In this document: positions 16,565-26,501 of the stretch, piece by piece
How positions within the stretch are numbered: the stretch's first letter is position 1
How the letters are laid out: every line of letters starts with the position of its first letter
Assembly: GCA_944321875.1 (NCBI GenBank)
Contig: CALUMX010000014.1
Span: forward strand, 1 to 64,000
Length of the DNA stretch: 64,000 nucleotides
DNA from: an uncultured Muribaculaceae bacterium
GTDB lineage: Bacteria > Bacteroidota > Bacteroidia > Bacteroidales > Muribaculaceae
Direction of reading: 5' to 3'
Program-made: the position numbers and the translations under genes
Notes under the pieces: generated by a model
Told to the model about the DNA's origin: nothing
The model's database searches: none
Seen by the model: only the letters and a program-made list of their open reading frames with translations

Positions 16565-17176
16565 TCAAGCCTTCAACAACGAGTAGATATAGCGGAATTT
16601 ACGCTCCAGTACCTCCAGGTCCAACCCCTGCAAGAAGGAATGCTCAAACGAGAGACCGACAAATAGATGATGGAACAGACCCGCCGCATTATCCACATCG
16701 GTATCGGCCTTGATTTCCCCTCTGTCCACCGCCTGACGGATAACACGTTGCCACAATTGAAAATCCTGTCCGTACATTTCGGCTATCAGCGGCCGTATTC
16801 CGGGATAGTACATCCGCACCTGCGACAGGAAATGGATATAATAGAAATTCGGACTGCAGTCATAGGGATTGTTGCCATTGTCCACCAGCGTGACAATACG
16901 GTTCATCGACTGCTCCACTCCCTTCACATACTGACCGATAAAGGCTTCAAGCGTCGCGGCCGGCTCTCCGAATTTCGCGGCCGGCTGATGCAGCTGCAGT
17001 ACGAACTTGTCGACCACTGCGACAAAAAGGTCCTGTTTGCGCGGGAAATAATAGGTAATACCAGTCTTCTTCAAACCACAAGCCTGAGCAAGCGTCGAAA
17101 TACTCGCTTTTTCATAATTCATTTTGACAAAGACAGAAAATGCCTTGTCAATCACTTCGTCCCGGTTAGTTATCAT
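16565..17176 (-). CDS. TetR/AcrR family regulator
   Basis: 203 residues from ATG 17176 (MITNRDEVIDKAF). An upstream start would add 20 residues not typical of the family. The N-terminal HTH is clear: SVFVKMNYEKASISTLAQACG followed by LKKTGITYYFPRKQDLFVAVVD. The C-terminal ligand domain has aromatic runs such as FYYIHFLSQVRMYYPG and LFHHLFVGLSFEHSF. It is a likely one-component repressor, released by a small ligand. The tandem palindromes directly after its 3' end, in front of the next gene, are the probable operators. No efflux pump is adjacent. Confidence 0.9.
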   Translation of the reverse strand: MITNRDEVIDKAFSVFVKMNYEKASISTLAQACGLKKTGITYYFPRKQDLFVAVVDKFVLQLHQPAAKFGEPAATLEAFIGQYVKGVEQSMNRIVTLVDNGNNPYDCSPNFYYIHFLSQVRMYYPGIRPLIAEMYGQDFQLWQRVIRQAVDRGEIKADTDVDNAAGLFHHLFVGLSFEHSFLQGLDLEVLERKFRYIYSLLKA

Positions 17177-17378
17177 GTTTCTGTAGCTTTGTAAAGATGG
17201 GAAACAACGCGGCACAGCCAAACTTGCAAACAACATTCCCGTTTGCCTCCGCGCCCGCCTTCCGCTATCTTTAATTACGTTTCTGAATTCTCAAATTTAC
17301 AATTTTTCCGCCAAATCCGAAAAATGTTTTCCCTAAAAACAAACTTTGCACTATCTTTACCTGAAAATCGAATACCTG

Positions 17379-19931
17379 ATGAAACGAATCTTATTTCTGA
17401 TATTTCTGAACACCGTGTTGCTGTCCTATGGAGCAAAAACAAGTATGCCACTCTTCGCCAACTGGGAATTCACCCAAGCCGGAAAGGAGGAATGGCGCGA
17501 GGCTGTTGTCCCCGGAACGGTCCATCAGGACCTGTTGCGTGCCAACCTGCTGCCCGACCCTTACTACGGACTGAACGAAAAGGAAATCCAATGGGTCGAG
17601 AACGAGGACTGGACTTACCGCACTTCGTTCACGCTCTCTGCCGACGACTTGCGCCACGACGAGCTGCGCCTAGTCTTTGAGGGACTCGACACCTACGCCG
17701 ATATCTATCTGAACGGTGCTCTCATCCTGCAATCCGACAATATGTTTGTAGGGCATTCCGTCCCGGTCACCCGACTGCTGAAGGAGGGTGAGAACCGACT
17801 GGTGGCGCATTTCCACTCCCCTATCGCCACGGCCATGCCGCAATGGGAATCGTGCGGATTCAACTATCCCGCCGACAACGACCATGCCGAGCGGCGCACG
17901 AGCGTATTCACCCGCAAGGCTCCCTACAGCTACGGATGGGACTGGGGCATCCGCATGGCCACGTCGGGCATCTGGCGTCCGGTACGCCTCGAGGCATTCG
18001 ACCGCGCGGCCATCGAGGATTTCCATGTAGAGCAAAGCGCGCTTTCCAAAGCGCAAGCATCGCTCGTCCATCATCTGGAGGTTACCAACGTACTGGCAGA
18101 CACGGCAACGGTGCAGGTACGCATCGACTACAACTGCGAGGGCCAGAACGGATTTGTCACGGCAACAAAAACGCTTGCTCCGGGCCTCAACCGAATCGAT
18201 ATACCCATGACTATCAGCCAGCCGAAACGCTGGATGCCCAACGGATGGGGCAAGCCATATCTTTACGACATGACGGCGACCGTAAGCCACCGCGACGGCA
18301 CGCTTCTCGACTCGACGACCCACCGCATCGGCCTGCGCACGGTCCGCGTTGTCAACGAGAAGGACGCTCACGGCGAATCATTTTTCCTTGAGGTAAACGG
18401 CATCCCGATGTTCGCCAAAGGTGCCAACTATATCCCGCAGGACGCCATGCTGCCGGCCGTGACGACCGAACGCTACCGCCGGCTCTTCCGCGACATCCGC
18501 GAGGCCAACATGAACCTGATTCGCGTCTGGGGCGGCGGTGTCTATGAGGACGACCGTTTCTACGACCTTGCCGACGAGAACGGCATCCTCATCTGGCAGG
18601 ATTTCATGTTTGCCTGCACGGCCTATCCCGCCGACCCGCAATTCCTGCGCCGCGTTCAGGCCGAGGCAGATTACAATATCCGCCGGCTGCGCAACCATGC
18701 CTGCCTCGCCCTCTGGTGCGGCAACAACGAAATCCTCGAGGGCTTGAAATACTGGGGCTGGCAGAAGAAATACACGCCGGAAGTCTACCAGCGGTTTCTC
18801 GACGACTACGACACCCTCTTCCGGGGCTTGCTGCCCGCCGCCGTCGAACGGCTTGACAGTGGCCGTTTCTTCGTCCACACATCGCCCTATTTCGCCAACT
18901 GGGGACGTCCCGAATCCTGGGGAACGGGCGACAGCCACAACTGGGGCATCTGGTACGGAAGAAAGCCTTTTGAATCGGTCGACACGGACTCCTGCCGCTT
19001 CATGAGCGAGTTCGGCTTCCAGTCGTTCCCCGAAATGAAAACAATTGCCTCGTTCGCCTCTCCGGCCGACTATGCCATCGAGTCGGAGGTGATGAACGGC
19101 CACCAGAAAAGTTCTATCGGCAACCACCTTATCCGCTCCTATATGGAACGCTACTACCATGTGCCCTACTCGTTTGCCGATTTCGTCTATGTAGGACTCG
19201 TCATGCAGGGTGAGGGCATTGCCCGCGGTCTCCGCGCCCACCGCCGCATGCGTCCCTACTGCATGGGCACGCTCTACTGGCAGCTCAACGACAGCTGGCC
19301 GGTGGTGTCGTGGTCGGGCATCGACTATTACGGCAACTGGAAAGCACTCCATTATGCAGCCCGCCGCTCGTTCGCACCCGTGGCTCTCGACGCGCTGGAG
19401 GAAGGAGGCCGCCTGAATGTCTACCTGCTCTCCGACAGCCTCGCCCCGCTGGACAACCTGCGCCTCGACATGGAGGTGCGTGACTTCAACGGCCGACGCC
19501 TGTCGCACCGCAGTGTCAGCGTCAACGCACCGGCCAACAGTTCCACGCTCGTCTTCAGCGACGACACAACCGCCGTCATCGGTAAAGGCCACCGCTCCGA
19601 CTGCGTCCTGCTCCTCTCGCTGAAAGACAGGAAAGGTCAGGAAATCGCCCGGCGGCTTCACTACTTCCTGCCGGTAAAGGACCTCAATCTGCCGGAAACA
19701 GACCTAAAATACACCATCCGCACCGCCGACGGACAATGCCGCCTAACGCTCCGTTCGCCACGACTGGCCAAGGACGTGTTCATCCAGATTCCGATACAGG
19801 GCGCACGCTTCTCCGACAATTTCTTCGACCTGCTTCCGGGAGAGGAGAAAACCGTCGTCATCACGTCGCCCGAACTGAAAAAGGGACAAACGCCCGAAAT
19901 AGAAATCAAACACATCAGAGAAACCTATTAA
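17379..19931 (+). CDS. GH2 beta-mannosidase
   Basis: 850 residues from ATG 17379. Signal peptide MKRILFLIFLNTVLLSYGA. The order is sugar-binding jelly roll (WTYRTSFTLS, FEGLDTYADIYLNG), Ig-like domain, then TIM barrel. The acid/base is in LWCGNNE (Glu451) and the nucleophile in RFMSEFGFQSF (Glu544), the beta-mannosidase form of the GH2 signatures. It releases beta-mannose, as in the Man-beta-1,4-GlcNAc of N-glycan cores or in mannan oligosaccharides, in the periplasm. Sixteen bases separate it from the GH92-GH20 gene, so it opens a four-gene operon. The N-glycan role is inferred from its neighbours. Confidence 0.93.
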   Translation: MKRILFLIFLNTVLLSYGAKTSMPLFANWEFTQAGKEEWREAVVPGTVHQDLLRANLLPDPYYGLNEKEIQWVENEDWTYRTSFTLSADDLRHDELRLVFEGLDTYADIYLNGALILQSDNMFVGHSVPVTRLLKEGENRLVAHFHSPIATAMPQWESCGFNYPADNDHAERRTSVFTRKAPYSYGWDWGIRMATSGIWRPVRLEAFDRAAIEDFHVEQSALSKAQASLVHHLEVTNVLADTATVQVRIDYNCEGQNGFVTATKTLAPGLNRIDIPMTISQPKRWMPNGWGKPYLYDMTATVSHRDGTLLDSTTHRIGLRTVRVVNEKDAHGESFFLEVNGIPMFAKGANYIPQDAMLPAVTTERYRRLFRDIREANMNLIRVWGGGVYEDDRFYDLADENGILIWQDFMFACTAYPADPQFLRRVQAEADYNIRRLRNHACLALWCGNNEILEGLKYWGWQKKYTPEVYQRFLDDYDTLFRGLLPAAVERLDSGRFFVHTSPYFANWGRPESWGTGDSHNWGIWYGRKPFESVDTDSCRFMSEFGFQSFPEMKTIASFASPADYAIESEVMNGHQKSSIGNHLIRSYMERYYHVPYSFADFVYVGLVMQGEGIARGLRAHRRMRPYCMGTLYWQLNDSWPVVSWSGIDYYGNWKALHYAARRSFAPVALDALEEGGRLNVYLLSDSLAPLDNLRLDMEVRDFNGRRLSHRSVSVNAPANSSTLVFSDDTTAVIGKGHRSDCVLLLSLKDRKGQEIARRLHYFLPVKDLNLPETDLKYTIRTADGQCRLTLRSPRLAKDVFIQIPIQGARFSDNFFDLLPGEEKTVVITSPELKKGQTPEIEIKHIRETY

Positions 19932-19947
19932 AACCATAAAAGACCCT

Positions 19948-22900
19948 ATGAAACCATCCTTCCGATTCCTGCAGAGCCTTGCGGCCCTGTTCCTGCTCTC
20001 GGCAAGCCTGACACTGTCGGCAGCCGACTATACCCAATACGTCAACCCGTTTGTCGGAACGGGCGACCACGGCCACACCTTCCCCGGTCCGGTCGTTCCC
20101 CACGGCATGATTCAGCCAAGCCCCGACACGCGCATCTACGGCTGGGATGCCTGCTCCGGCTATCATTACAGCGACTCGACCATCAACGGCTTCTCGCATA
20201 CCCACCTCAGCGGAACCGGCTGCGGCGACTACGGCGACGTACTGCTGATGCCTACCGTAGGACGGCAGCGTATCGAGCCTGCCGCTCCCGACGCGCAGAC
20301 GCTGCCCTATGCCTCCCGCTTCTCCCATGACAAGGAAACGGCCTCTCCGGGCTACTACTCGGTGATGCTCGACACCTACGGCGTGAAGGCCGAGCTTACG
20401 TCGACGGCACGCGCTGCCATCCACCGCTACACCTTCCCGAAAAGCAAGGATGCCGGTTTCATCCTCGACCTCGACTATTCACTGCAGGGACAATACACGC
20501 GCTCGATGACGCTTGAAATCGTCAACGACACGACCATCCGCGGCCATAAGAATACCAACAGCTGGGCATGGCGCCACGATGTCTACTTCGAGGCGGTATT
20601 CTCCAAACCGTTCCGCGCCACCGTGCTGACCGATACCATCACCGACGGCAAGCACCGCCGCCCGGTGAAGAAGGCGCTACTGAAATTCGCCACCCGCGAA
20701 AACGAACAGGTGCTCGTGAAAGTGGCCATCTCCGCTGTCGACAACGAAGGTGCGCGCCGCAACCTCTCCGAGATTCCCGGCTGGGATTTCGACCGCGTGC
20801 GCAACGAGGCCCGCGAGGCATGGAATGCCTACCTGTCGAAAATCGAAGTGGCAACCGCCGACCGCTCGCAGATGGAGACCTTCTATTCCGCGCTCTACCA
20901 TACAGCCATTGCCCCCAACCTCTTTACCGACATCGACGGACGCTACCGTGCGCTCGACCGCAGCATCCGGACGGCCGACCCCGACACGCCGATGTATACC
21001 GTCTACTCCCTTTGGGACACGTTCCGCGCGCTTCATCCGCTGTTTACCATCATCCAGCCCGACCGCAACGCCGTCTTCATCCGCAACCTGCTGACGCAGT
21101 ATGAGCAGGGCGGCATCCTGCCGATGTGGGAGTTGGCCGGCAACTATACGGGCACGATGATTGGCTACCATGCCGTTCCCGTCATCGTTGACGCCTACGC
21201 CAAAGGCTGCCGCGACTTTGATGCCCGCCTTGCCTTGAAAGCGGCGCTCCGCAGTGCGGAATACGATACTATCTCGCCGGTTGCCACAACCCGCTATCTG
21301 GTACAGAACGCGCTGATGACTCCTTCCAAATACTACAAGAACACGCTGGGCTACATTCCCTACGACAAGGAGCGCGAATCCGTGGCGAAAGGATTGGAGT
21401 ATGCCTACAACGACTGGTGTATCAGCCTGTTGGCAAAGGAGCTGGGCGACACAGCCACTTCCCGCCGCTACGGCGACCTCTCACAGGCCTACCGCCACTA
21501 TTTTGACCCTTCCGTACGCTTCATGCGCGGCAAGGACAGCCAGGGCAACTGGAATCCGGCATTCAGCCCGACACTGAGCAGCCACCGTTCCGACGAATAT
21601 TGCGAGGGTACGGCCTGGCAATGGAGCTGGTTTGTGCCGCACGACCCTGACGGTCTGATTGACCTGATGGGCGGCCGGGAGGCATTTGCCGAAAAACTCG
21701 ACTCGCTCTTCGCCGTCAACGACAAGATGGAGGGCGACCGCCTTTCTCCTGACATCTCCGGTCTTATCGGACAGTATGCCCACGGCAACGAGCCGAGCCA
21801 CCACATCATTTTCCTCTACAATCACATCGGACGCAGCTGGAAGACGCAGGAACTGGTCGACAGCGTACTGCAATCGCTCTACCACAACCGCCCCGAGGGA
21901 CTTTCGGGCAACGAGGACTGCGGACAGATGTCGGCTTGGTATGTACTGAACGCCATGGGCTTCTACCAGCCGTGCCCGGGCGACCCGACCTACACCATCG
22001 GCCGGCCGCTGTTTGACTCCGTAACCATCCATCTGCCCAACGGCCGCGACCTGCACATCATCGCCGAGAACAATTCACGCCGCAACAAATACATCCTGTC
22101 GGCCACGCTCAACGACCGCAGACTCGAACGCCCGTATTTCACCCATGAGCAACTGATGCAGGGCGGTACGCTCCGCTTCGTGATGCACCACCAGCCGTCG
22201 GAATGGAACGGCTATCTCCGTGCGGGTGTCATCCCGGCTCCGACCCAAACCACCGTCGGCGACGGACAGTTTGTGCTGACCGCCGGAACTCTGCTGCTCA
22301 CCAATCTTAAAGGCCGGGAGAAAGAACGGCTCGACGCATACCTGCAGACGCTTCCGCAACCGTTTGCGGCTGGATGCAAGAAACTGAAGAAAAGTCATGA
22401 GACGGGTGCCATCGTCCTCCGTAAAGATGAGAAAGCCGGCTTTCCGGCCGAAGGTTACCGGCTGACGGTCGGCAACGATGGCGCTACCATCGAGGCGGGT
22501 GACGATGCCGGTCTGTTCTACGGCCTGCAGACACTCCTGCAATATGCCGAAGAGTCCGACACGCTCCCGGCACTGACCATCAACGACAGCCCCCGGTTTG
22601 CCTACCGTGGCTTCATGATGGACGTGTCCCGCCATTTCCGCACCAAGGAGTTCATCAAGAAACAGATGGACGCGATGGCGCAGTTCAAGCTCAACCGCCT
22701 GCACCTTCACCTGACCGACGCTGCCGGATGGCGTTTGGAAATCAAGCGTTATCCGCGACTGACGGATTTCGCGGCATGGCGTACGGCTGCCGACTGGAGA
22801 GAATGGTGGAAGGAGGGCGACAAGAAATACTGCGAGGCTTCCGCTCCGGGAGCCTACGGCGGCTTCTATACGGCCGACGACATCCGCGAGCTGCTGAGCT

Positions 22901-24210
22901 ATGCGGAAGAGCGTCACATCACCATCATCCCCGAAATTGAGATGCCGGGCCACTCCGAAGAGGTACTGGCGGCCTATCCCGAACTGTCCTGCTCGGGCAA
23001 GCCTTACGACGGCAGTGATTTCTGCGTGGGCAACGAGGAGACATTCCGCTTCCTGGAGAACGTACTGACGGAGGTAATGGAGCTGTTCCCGTCGGAATAC
23101 ATCCACATCGGCGGCGATGAGGCAGGAAAACGGGCATGGAAAACCTGTCCGAAATGCCAACAACGCATGGCAGAGGAAGGCTTGGCCAACGTCGACGAGC
23201 TGCAGAGCTATCTCGTTCACCGCATAGAGCGTTTCCTCAACGACCACGGCCGTCAGCTCATCGGTTGGGACGAAATCATGCAGGGCGAGCTGGCACCTAA
23301 CGCGACCGTCATGTCGTGGCGGGGCGAGGAAGGCGGCCTGCGTGCGGCTCAGTCGGGCCACAAGGCCATCATGACACCGGGCAAATACTGCTACTTCGAC
23401 GGTTTCCAGGATGCGCCCCTGTCCCAGAAGGAAGCCATAGGAGGCTATCTCCCGCTCTCGAAAGTCTATTCCTACAATCCCGTGCTCGCCTCGTTCACGA
23501 AGGAGCAGGCAGGCTTTATCTACGGCGTACAGGCCAACCTCTGGGCAGAGTACATCCCGACCGACGAACAGTATGAGTTCATGACCTATCCGCGGTTGCT
23601 CGCGCTGGCAGAAGTGGCTTGGAGTCGCCCGGAGAACAAGTCGTACGAGCGTTTCTATCCGCTCGCGCTGAAAGCCAACCGCCGCCTCACGGAGGCCGGT
23701 TACCACACGTTTGACCTGAACGGGGAAATCGGACCGCGCAGCGAGTCGCTCCGCAACGTGGTACATCTGGGTCTCGGCAAGCCAGTCATCTACAACGCGC
23801 CTTACAGCAAATCCTACATAGCACAAGGCGACCTCACGCTCACCGACGGCAAGCGGGGCGACTGGACCTACAACGACGGCGCATGGCAGGGCTTCATCGG
23901 CCGCGACCGCCTCGACGTGACGGTCGACCTCGAGCAGCCGACTGAGATTCATTCCGTCACGGCCGACTTTATCCAGGTGGTGAACCCCGACGTGTTCATT
24001 CCCGAGGAAGTGATTATCTCCGTGTCCGACGACGGCCAGAATTTCCGCGAGGTGGCACGCATGAGCCACACGGTGGACAAGTCAGCCATCACCGATTTCA
24101 AGCAATTCACCTGGAACGGCAAGGAACAGGCCCGCTACGTCCGCTATCAGGCATGCGCCGGCAAAACGCACGGAGGATGGGTATTCACCGACGAAATCAT
24201 TATCCGCTAA
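19948..24210 (+). CDS. GH92-GH20 fusion: alpha-mannosidase plus beta-hexosaminidase
   Basis: 1420 residues. Signal peptide MKPSFRFLQSLAALFLLSASL, with Ala-Asp cleavage near residue 27. Residues 30-745 are GH92: YVNPFVGTGDHGHTFPGP at the start, EGTAWQWSWFVPHD, and NEDCGQMSAWYVLNAMGFY. Residues 760-1230 are GH20, with GH20b-like entry domain, then HIGGDEAGKRAW carrying the Asp-Glu pair near residue 1055. The last 120 residues resemble an F5/8-type (discoidin) module, with ARYVRYQACAG. GH92 is a calcium-dependent exo-alpha-mannosidase; GH20 removes beta-GlcNAc or GalNAc. One chain could therefore strip two sugars of N-glycans. The operon, with four bases to the next gene, supports this. Confidence 0.92.
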   Translation: MKPSFRFLQSLAALFLLSASLTLSAADYTQYVNPFVGTGDHGHTFPGPVVPHGMIQPSPDTRIYGWDACSGYHYSDSTINGFSHTHLSGTGCGDYGDVLLMPTVGRQRIEPAAPDAQTLPYASRFSHDKETASPGYYSVMLDTYGVKAELTSTARAAIHRYTFPKSKDAGFILDLDYSLQGQYTRSMTLEIVNDTTIRGHKNTNSWAWRHDVYFEAVFSKPFRATVLTDTITDGKHRRPVKKALLKFATRENEQVLVKVAISAVDNEGARRNLSEIPGWDFDRVRNEAREAWNAYLSKIEVATADRSQMETFYSALYHTAIAPNLFTDIDGRYRALDRSIRTADPDTPMYTVYSLWDTFRALHPLFTIIQPDRNAVFIRNLLTQYEQGGILPMWELAGNYTGTMIGYHAVPVIVDAYAKGCRDFDARLALKAALRSAEYDTISPVATTRYLVQNALMTPSKYYKNTLGYIPYDKERESVAKGLEYAYNDWCISLLAKELGDTATSRRYGDLSQAYRHYFDPSVRFMRGKDSQGNWNPAFSPTLSSHRSDEYCEGTAWQWSWFVPHDPDGLIDLMGGREAFAEKLDSLFAVNDKMEGDRLSPDISGLIGQYAHGNEPSHHIIFLYNHIGRSWKTQELVDSVLQSLYHNRPEGLSGNEDCGQMSAWYVLNAMGFYQPCPGDPTYTIGRPLFDSVTIHLPNGRDLHIIAENNSRRNKYILSATLNDRRLERPYFTHEQLMQGGTLRFVMHHQPSEWNGYLRAGVIPAPTQTTVGDGQFVLTAGTLLLTNLKGREKERLDAYLQTLPQPFAAGCKKLKKSHETGAIVLRKDEKAGFPAEGYRLTVGNDGATIEAGDDAGLFYGLQTLLQYAEESDTLPALTINDSPRFAYRGFMMDVSRHFRTKEFIKKQMDAMAQFKLNRLHLHLTDAAGWRLEIKRYPRLTDFAAWRTAADWREWWKEGDKKYCEASAPGAYGGFYTADDIRELLSYAEERHITIIPEIEMPGHSEEVLAAYPELSCSGKPYDGSDFCVGNEETFRFLENVLTEVMELFPSEYIHIGGDEAGKRAWKTCPKCQQRMAEEGLANVDELQSYLVHRIERFLNDHGRQLIGWDEIMQGELAPNATVMSWRGEEGGLRAAQSGHKAIMTPGKYCYFDGFQDAPLSQKEAIGGYLPLSKVYSYNPVLASFTKEQAGFIYGVQANLWAEYIPTDEQYEFMTYPRLLALAEVAWSRPENKSYERFYPLALKANRRLTEAGYHTFDLNGEIGPRSESLRNVVHLGLGKPVIYNAPYSKSYIAQGDLTLTDGKRGDWTYNDGAWQGFIGRDRLDVTVDLEQPTEIHSVTADFIQVVNPDVFIPEEVIISVSDDGQNFREVARMSHTVDKSAITDFKQFTWNGKEQARYVRYQACAGKTHGGWVFTDEIIIR

Positions 24211-24214
24211 GACA

Positions 24215-26467
24215 ATGGGAAAACTGCACAATATCATCGGCAGCCTTGCCCTGCTGGGTGGCTGCCTCGCCGCAGAGGCCACGGAGCCGGTCGACTGCGT
24301 GAATCCTTTCATCGGTACGACCAACTACGGCACGACCAATCCCGGCGCCGTCTGTCCGCAGGGACTGATGTCGGTCACTCCGTTCAACGTGCTAGGCGGT
24401 GACGACGGCAACATCGACAAAGACAGCCGCTGGTGGTCGACGCCCTATCTGCACACAAACACCTACTTCAGCGGCTACTCCCACGTCAATCTGAGCGGCG
24501 TGGGCTGCCCGGAACTGGGCGCGCTGCTGCTGATGCCCACCGCGGGCGAACTGGAGGTCGACATACGCCGCTACGGCTCGGCCTACGACAGCGAGACGGC
24601 CACGCCGGGCTACTACGCCAACCGGCTGACGCGCTACGGCATACGCACGGAAGTGACGGCCACACCCCGCACGTCGCGCGCCCGCTTCACCTATCCCGAA
24701 GGCGAGAGCCACCTGCTGCTGAACCTCGGCGAAGGACTGACCAATGAGAGCGGAGCGACCGTTCGCTTCGTCTCCGATACGGAAATAGAGGGCAGCAAGC
24801 TCTTCGGCACGTTCTGCTACAACCCGCAGGCCGTCTTCCCCATCTATTTCGTCATGCGCATCCACAAGAAACCCGAAAGCCGCGGCTACTGGAAACAGAT
24901 GCGCCCGATGACCGTCGAGGCGCAATGGGACAGCACCGCGGGCACGAAGAAGATATACACAGCCTACACCAAAGAAATGAGCGGCGACGACATCGGTGTC
25001 TGGTTCACGTTCGACACCGACAGAGAGGAAGCCGTGGAGGTGAGCATCGGCGTATCGCTGGTGAGCATCGACAACGCGCGCCTCAACCTGGAGACCGAAC
25101 AGCCGCAGGGATGCACCTTCGACGGACTGCGCCAAAAAGCGCGGCAGGCCTGGAACGACGACCTGAGCCGCGTGCTCGTCGAGGGCGGCACGGAGGAACA
25201 GCGACGCATCTTCTATACGGCACTCTACCACTGCCTGATTCATCCCAACACCCTGCAGGACGTCAACGGTGAATATCCGGCCATGGAGAGCGACCGCATC
25301 CTGCGCACGGAGGGCAACCGCTACACGGTGTTCTCGCTGTGGGACACCTACCGCAACGTCCACCAGCTGATGACGCTGCTCTACCCCGAACGGCAGCTCG
25401 ACATGGTACGCTCGATGGTCGACATGTACCGCGAGCACGGCTGGCTGCCGAAATGGGAGCTGTATGGCCGTGAGACGCTGACAATGGAGGGCGACCCTGC
25501 CTTGCCGGTCATCACCGACACCTGGCTGAAAGGGCTGCGCGACTTCGACATCACGACAGCCTACGAGGCGATGCGCAAGTCGGCCACCACTCCACAGGCG
25601 GAAAACCTGATGCGCCCCGATGCCGACCACTACTATGCCCACGGCTACGTTCCGCTGACCGAGCCGTTTGACAATTCCGTGTCACACGCGCTCGAATACT
25701 ACATCGCCGACCATGCGCTCGCCAACCTCGCCGAAGCGCTCGGCAAGACCGACGATGCCCGCCTGTTCCGCTCCCGCTCGCTGGGCTACCGCCACTACTA
25801 CTGCCCCGAGTTCGGCACGCTGCGTCCCCTTCTGCCAGACGGTTCGTTCTACGGCCCGTTCGACCCGATGCAGGGAGCCAATTTCGAGCCGAGTCCGGGA
25901 TTCCACGAGGGCAACGCCTGGAACTATACGTTCTTCGTTCCCCACGACGTGAAGGGACTCGCACGGTTGATGGGCGGCAAGCGGAAATTCATCGACAAGC
26001 TGCAGAAGGTCTTCGACGAAGGGCTATACGACCCGACCAACGAGCCGGACATCGCTTACCCCTACCTGTTCAGCTACTTCCCGGGAGAGGAATGGCGCAC
26101 GCAAAAGACCGTCCGCGACCTGCTCGCCCGCTACTACTGCGACGCGCCTCACGGCATACCGGGCAACGACGACACCGGAACGATGTCGGCCTGGGCGGTG
26201 TTCAGCATGATGGGCCTCTATCCCGACTGCCCGGGTACGCCGGAGTACACGCTGACCACCCCGACGTTCTCCAAGGTGACGCTGCGCCTTGACCCGCGCT
26301 ACTACGGCACGGACTCGCTCGTCATACGCACCCACGGCACGCCCGCCGACAATCCCTACATCGGCCGCGTTGAAATCGACGGCAAGCGCCACAAGTCGCT
26401 CCGCCTCACCCACAGCAGCCTCTCCGCCGCCTCCACCATCGACCTCCACCTCCAACCCAACCACTGA
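24215..26467 (+). CDS. GH92 alpha-mannosidase
   Basis: 750 residues. The start MGKLHNIIGSLALLGGC has a possible lipobox (LGGC at residue 17), suggesting a surface or periplasmic lipoprotein. GH92 signatures: VNPFIGTTNYGTTNPGAVCPQG, GYSHVNLSGVGCPELG, FHEGNAWNYTFFVPHD and NDDTGTMSAWAVFSMMGLY. It lacks the C-terminal extra domains of its neighbour. GH92 members differ in the alpha-1,2, 1,3, 1,4 or 1,6 linkage they cut; the linkage cannot be read here. Two different GH92 proteins in one operon imply stepwise trimming of branched mannose. Four bases follow the stop of the fusion gene. Confidence 0.93.
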   Translation: MGKLHNIIGSLALLGGCLAAEATEPVDCVNPFIGTTNYGTTNPGAVCPQGLMSVTPFNVLGGDDGNIDKDSRWWSTPYLHTNTYFSGYSHVNLSGVGCPELGALLLMPTAGELEVDIRRYGSAYDSETATPGYYANRLTRYGIRTEVTATPRTSRARFTYPEGESHLLLNLGEGLTNESGATVRFVSDTEIEGSKLFGTFCYNPQAVFPIYFVMRIHKKPESRGYWKQMRPMTVEAQWDSTAGTKKIYTAYTKEMSGDDIGVWFTFDTDREEAVEVSIGVSLVSIDNARLNLETEQPQGCTFDGLRQKARQAWNDDLSRVLVEGGTEEQRRIFYTALYHCLIHPNTLQDVNGEYPAMESDRILRTEGNRYTVFSLWDTYRNVHQLMTLLYPERQLDMVRSMVDMYREHGWLPKWELYGRETLTMEGDPALPVITDTWLKGLRDFDITTAYEAMRKSATTPQAENLMRPDADHYYAHGYVPLTEPFDNSVSHALEYYIADHALANLAEALGKTDDARLFRSRSLGYRHYYCPEFGTLRPLLPDGSFYGPFDPMQGANFEPSPGFHEGNAWNYTFFVPHDVKGLARLMGGKRKFIDKLQKVFDEGLYDPTNEPDIAYPYLFSYFPGEEWRTQKTVRDLLARYYCDAPHGIPGNDDTGTMSAWAVFSMMGLYPDCPGTPEYTLTTPTFSKVTLRLDPRYYGTDSLVIRTHGTPADNPYIGRVEIDGKRHKSLRLTHSSLSAASTIDLHLQPNH

Positions 26468-26501
26468 GAAGGCCATTCATTAACTTTCAATTGGAACCGC
26501 C

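Noticed and set aside
18378..19661. A 427-codon antisense frame in the beta-mannosidase gene
   Set aside because: Same cause as above; GH2 motifs on the plus strand are complete.
22075..24069. A 664-codon open frame antisense to the GH92-GH20 gene
   Set aside because: It is a by-product of GC-rich codon third positions on the coding strand; composition (runs of Val, Arg, Ala, Leu) is not protein-like and the plus-strand domains are certain.
24392..25642. A 416-codon antisense frame in the second GH92 gene
   Set aside because: Low-complexity, Val/Ala/Arg-rich reverse reading of a GC-rich gene.
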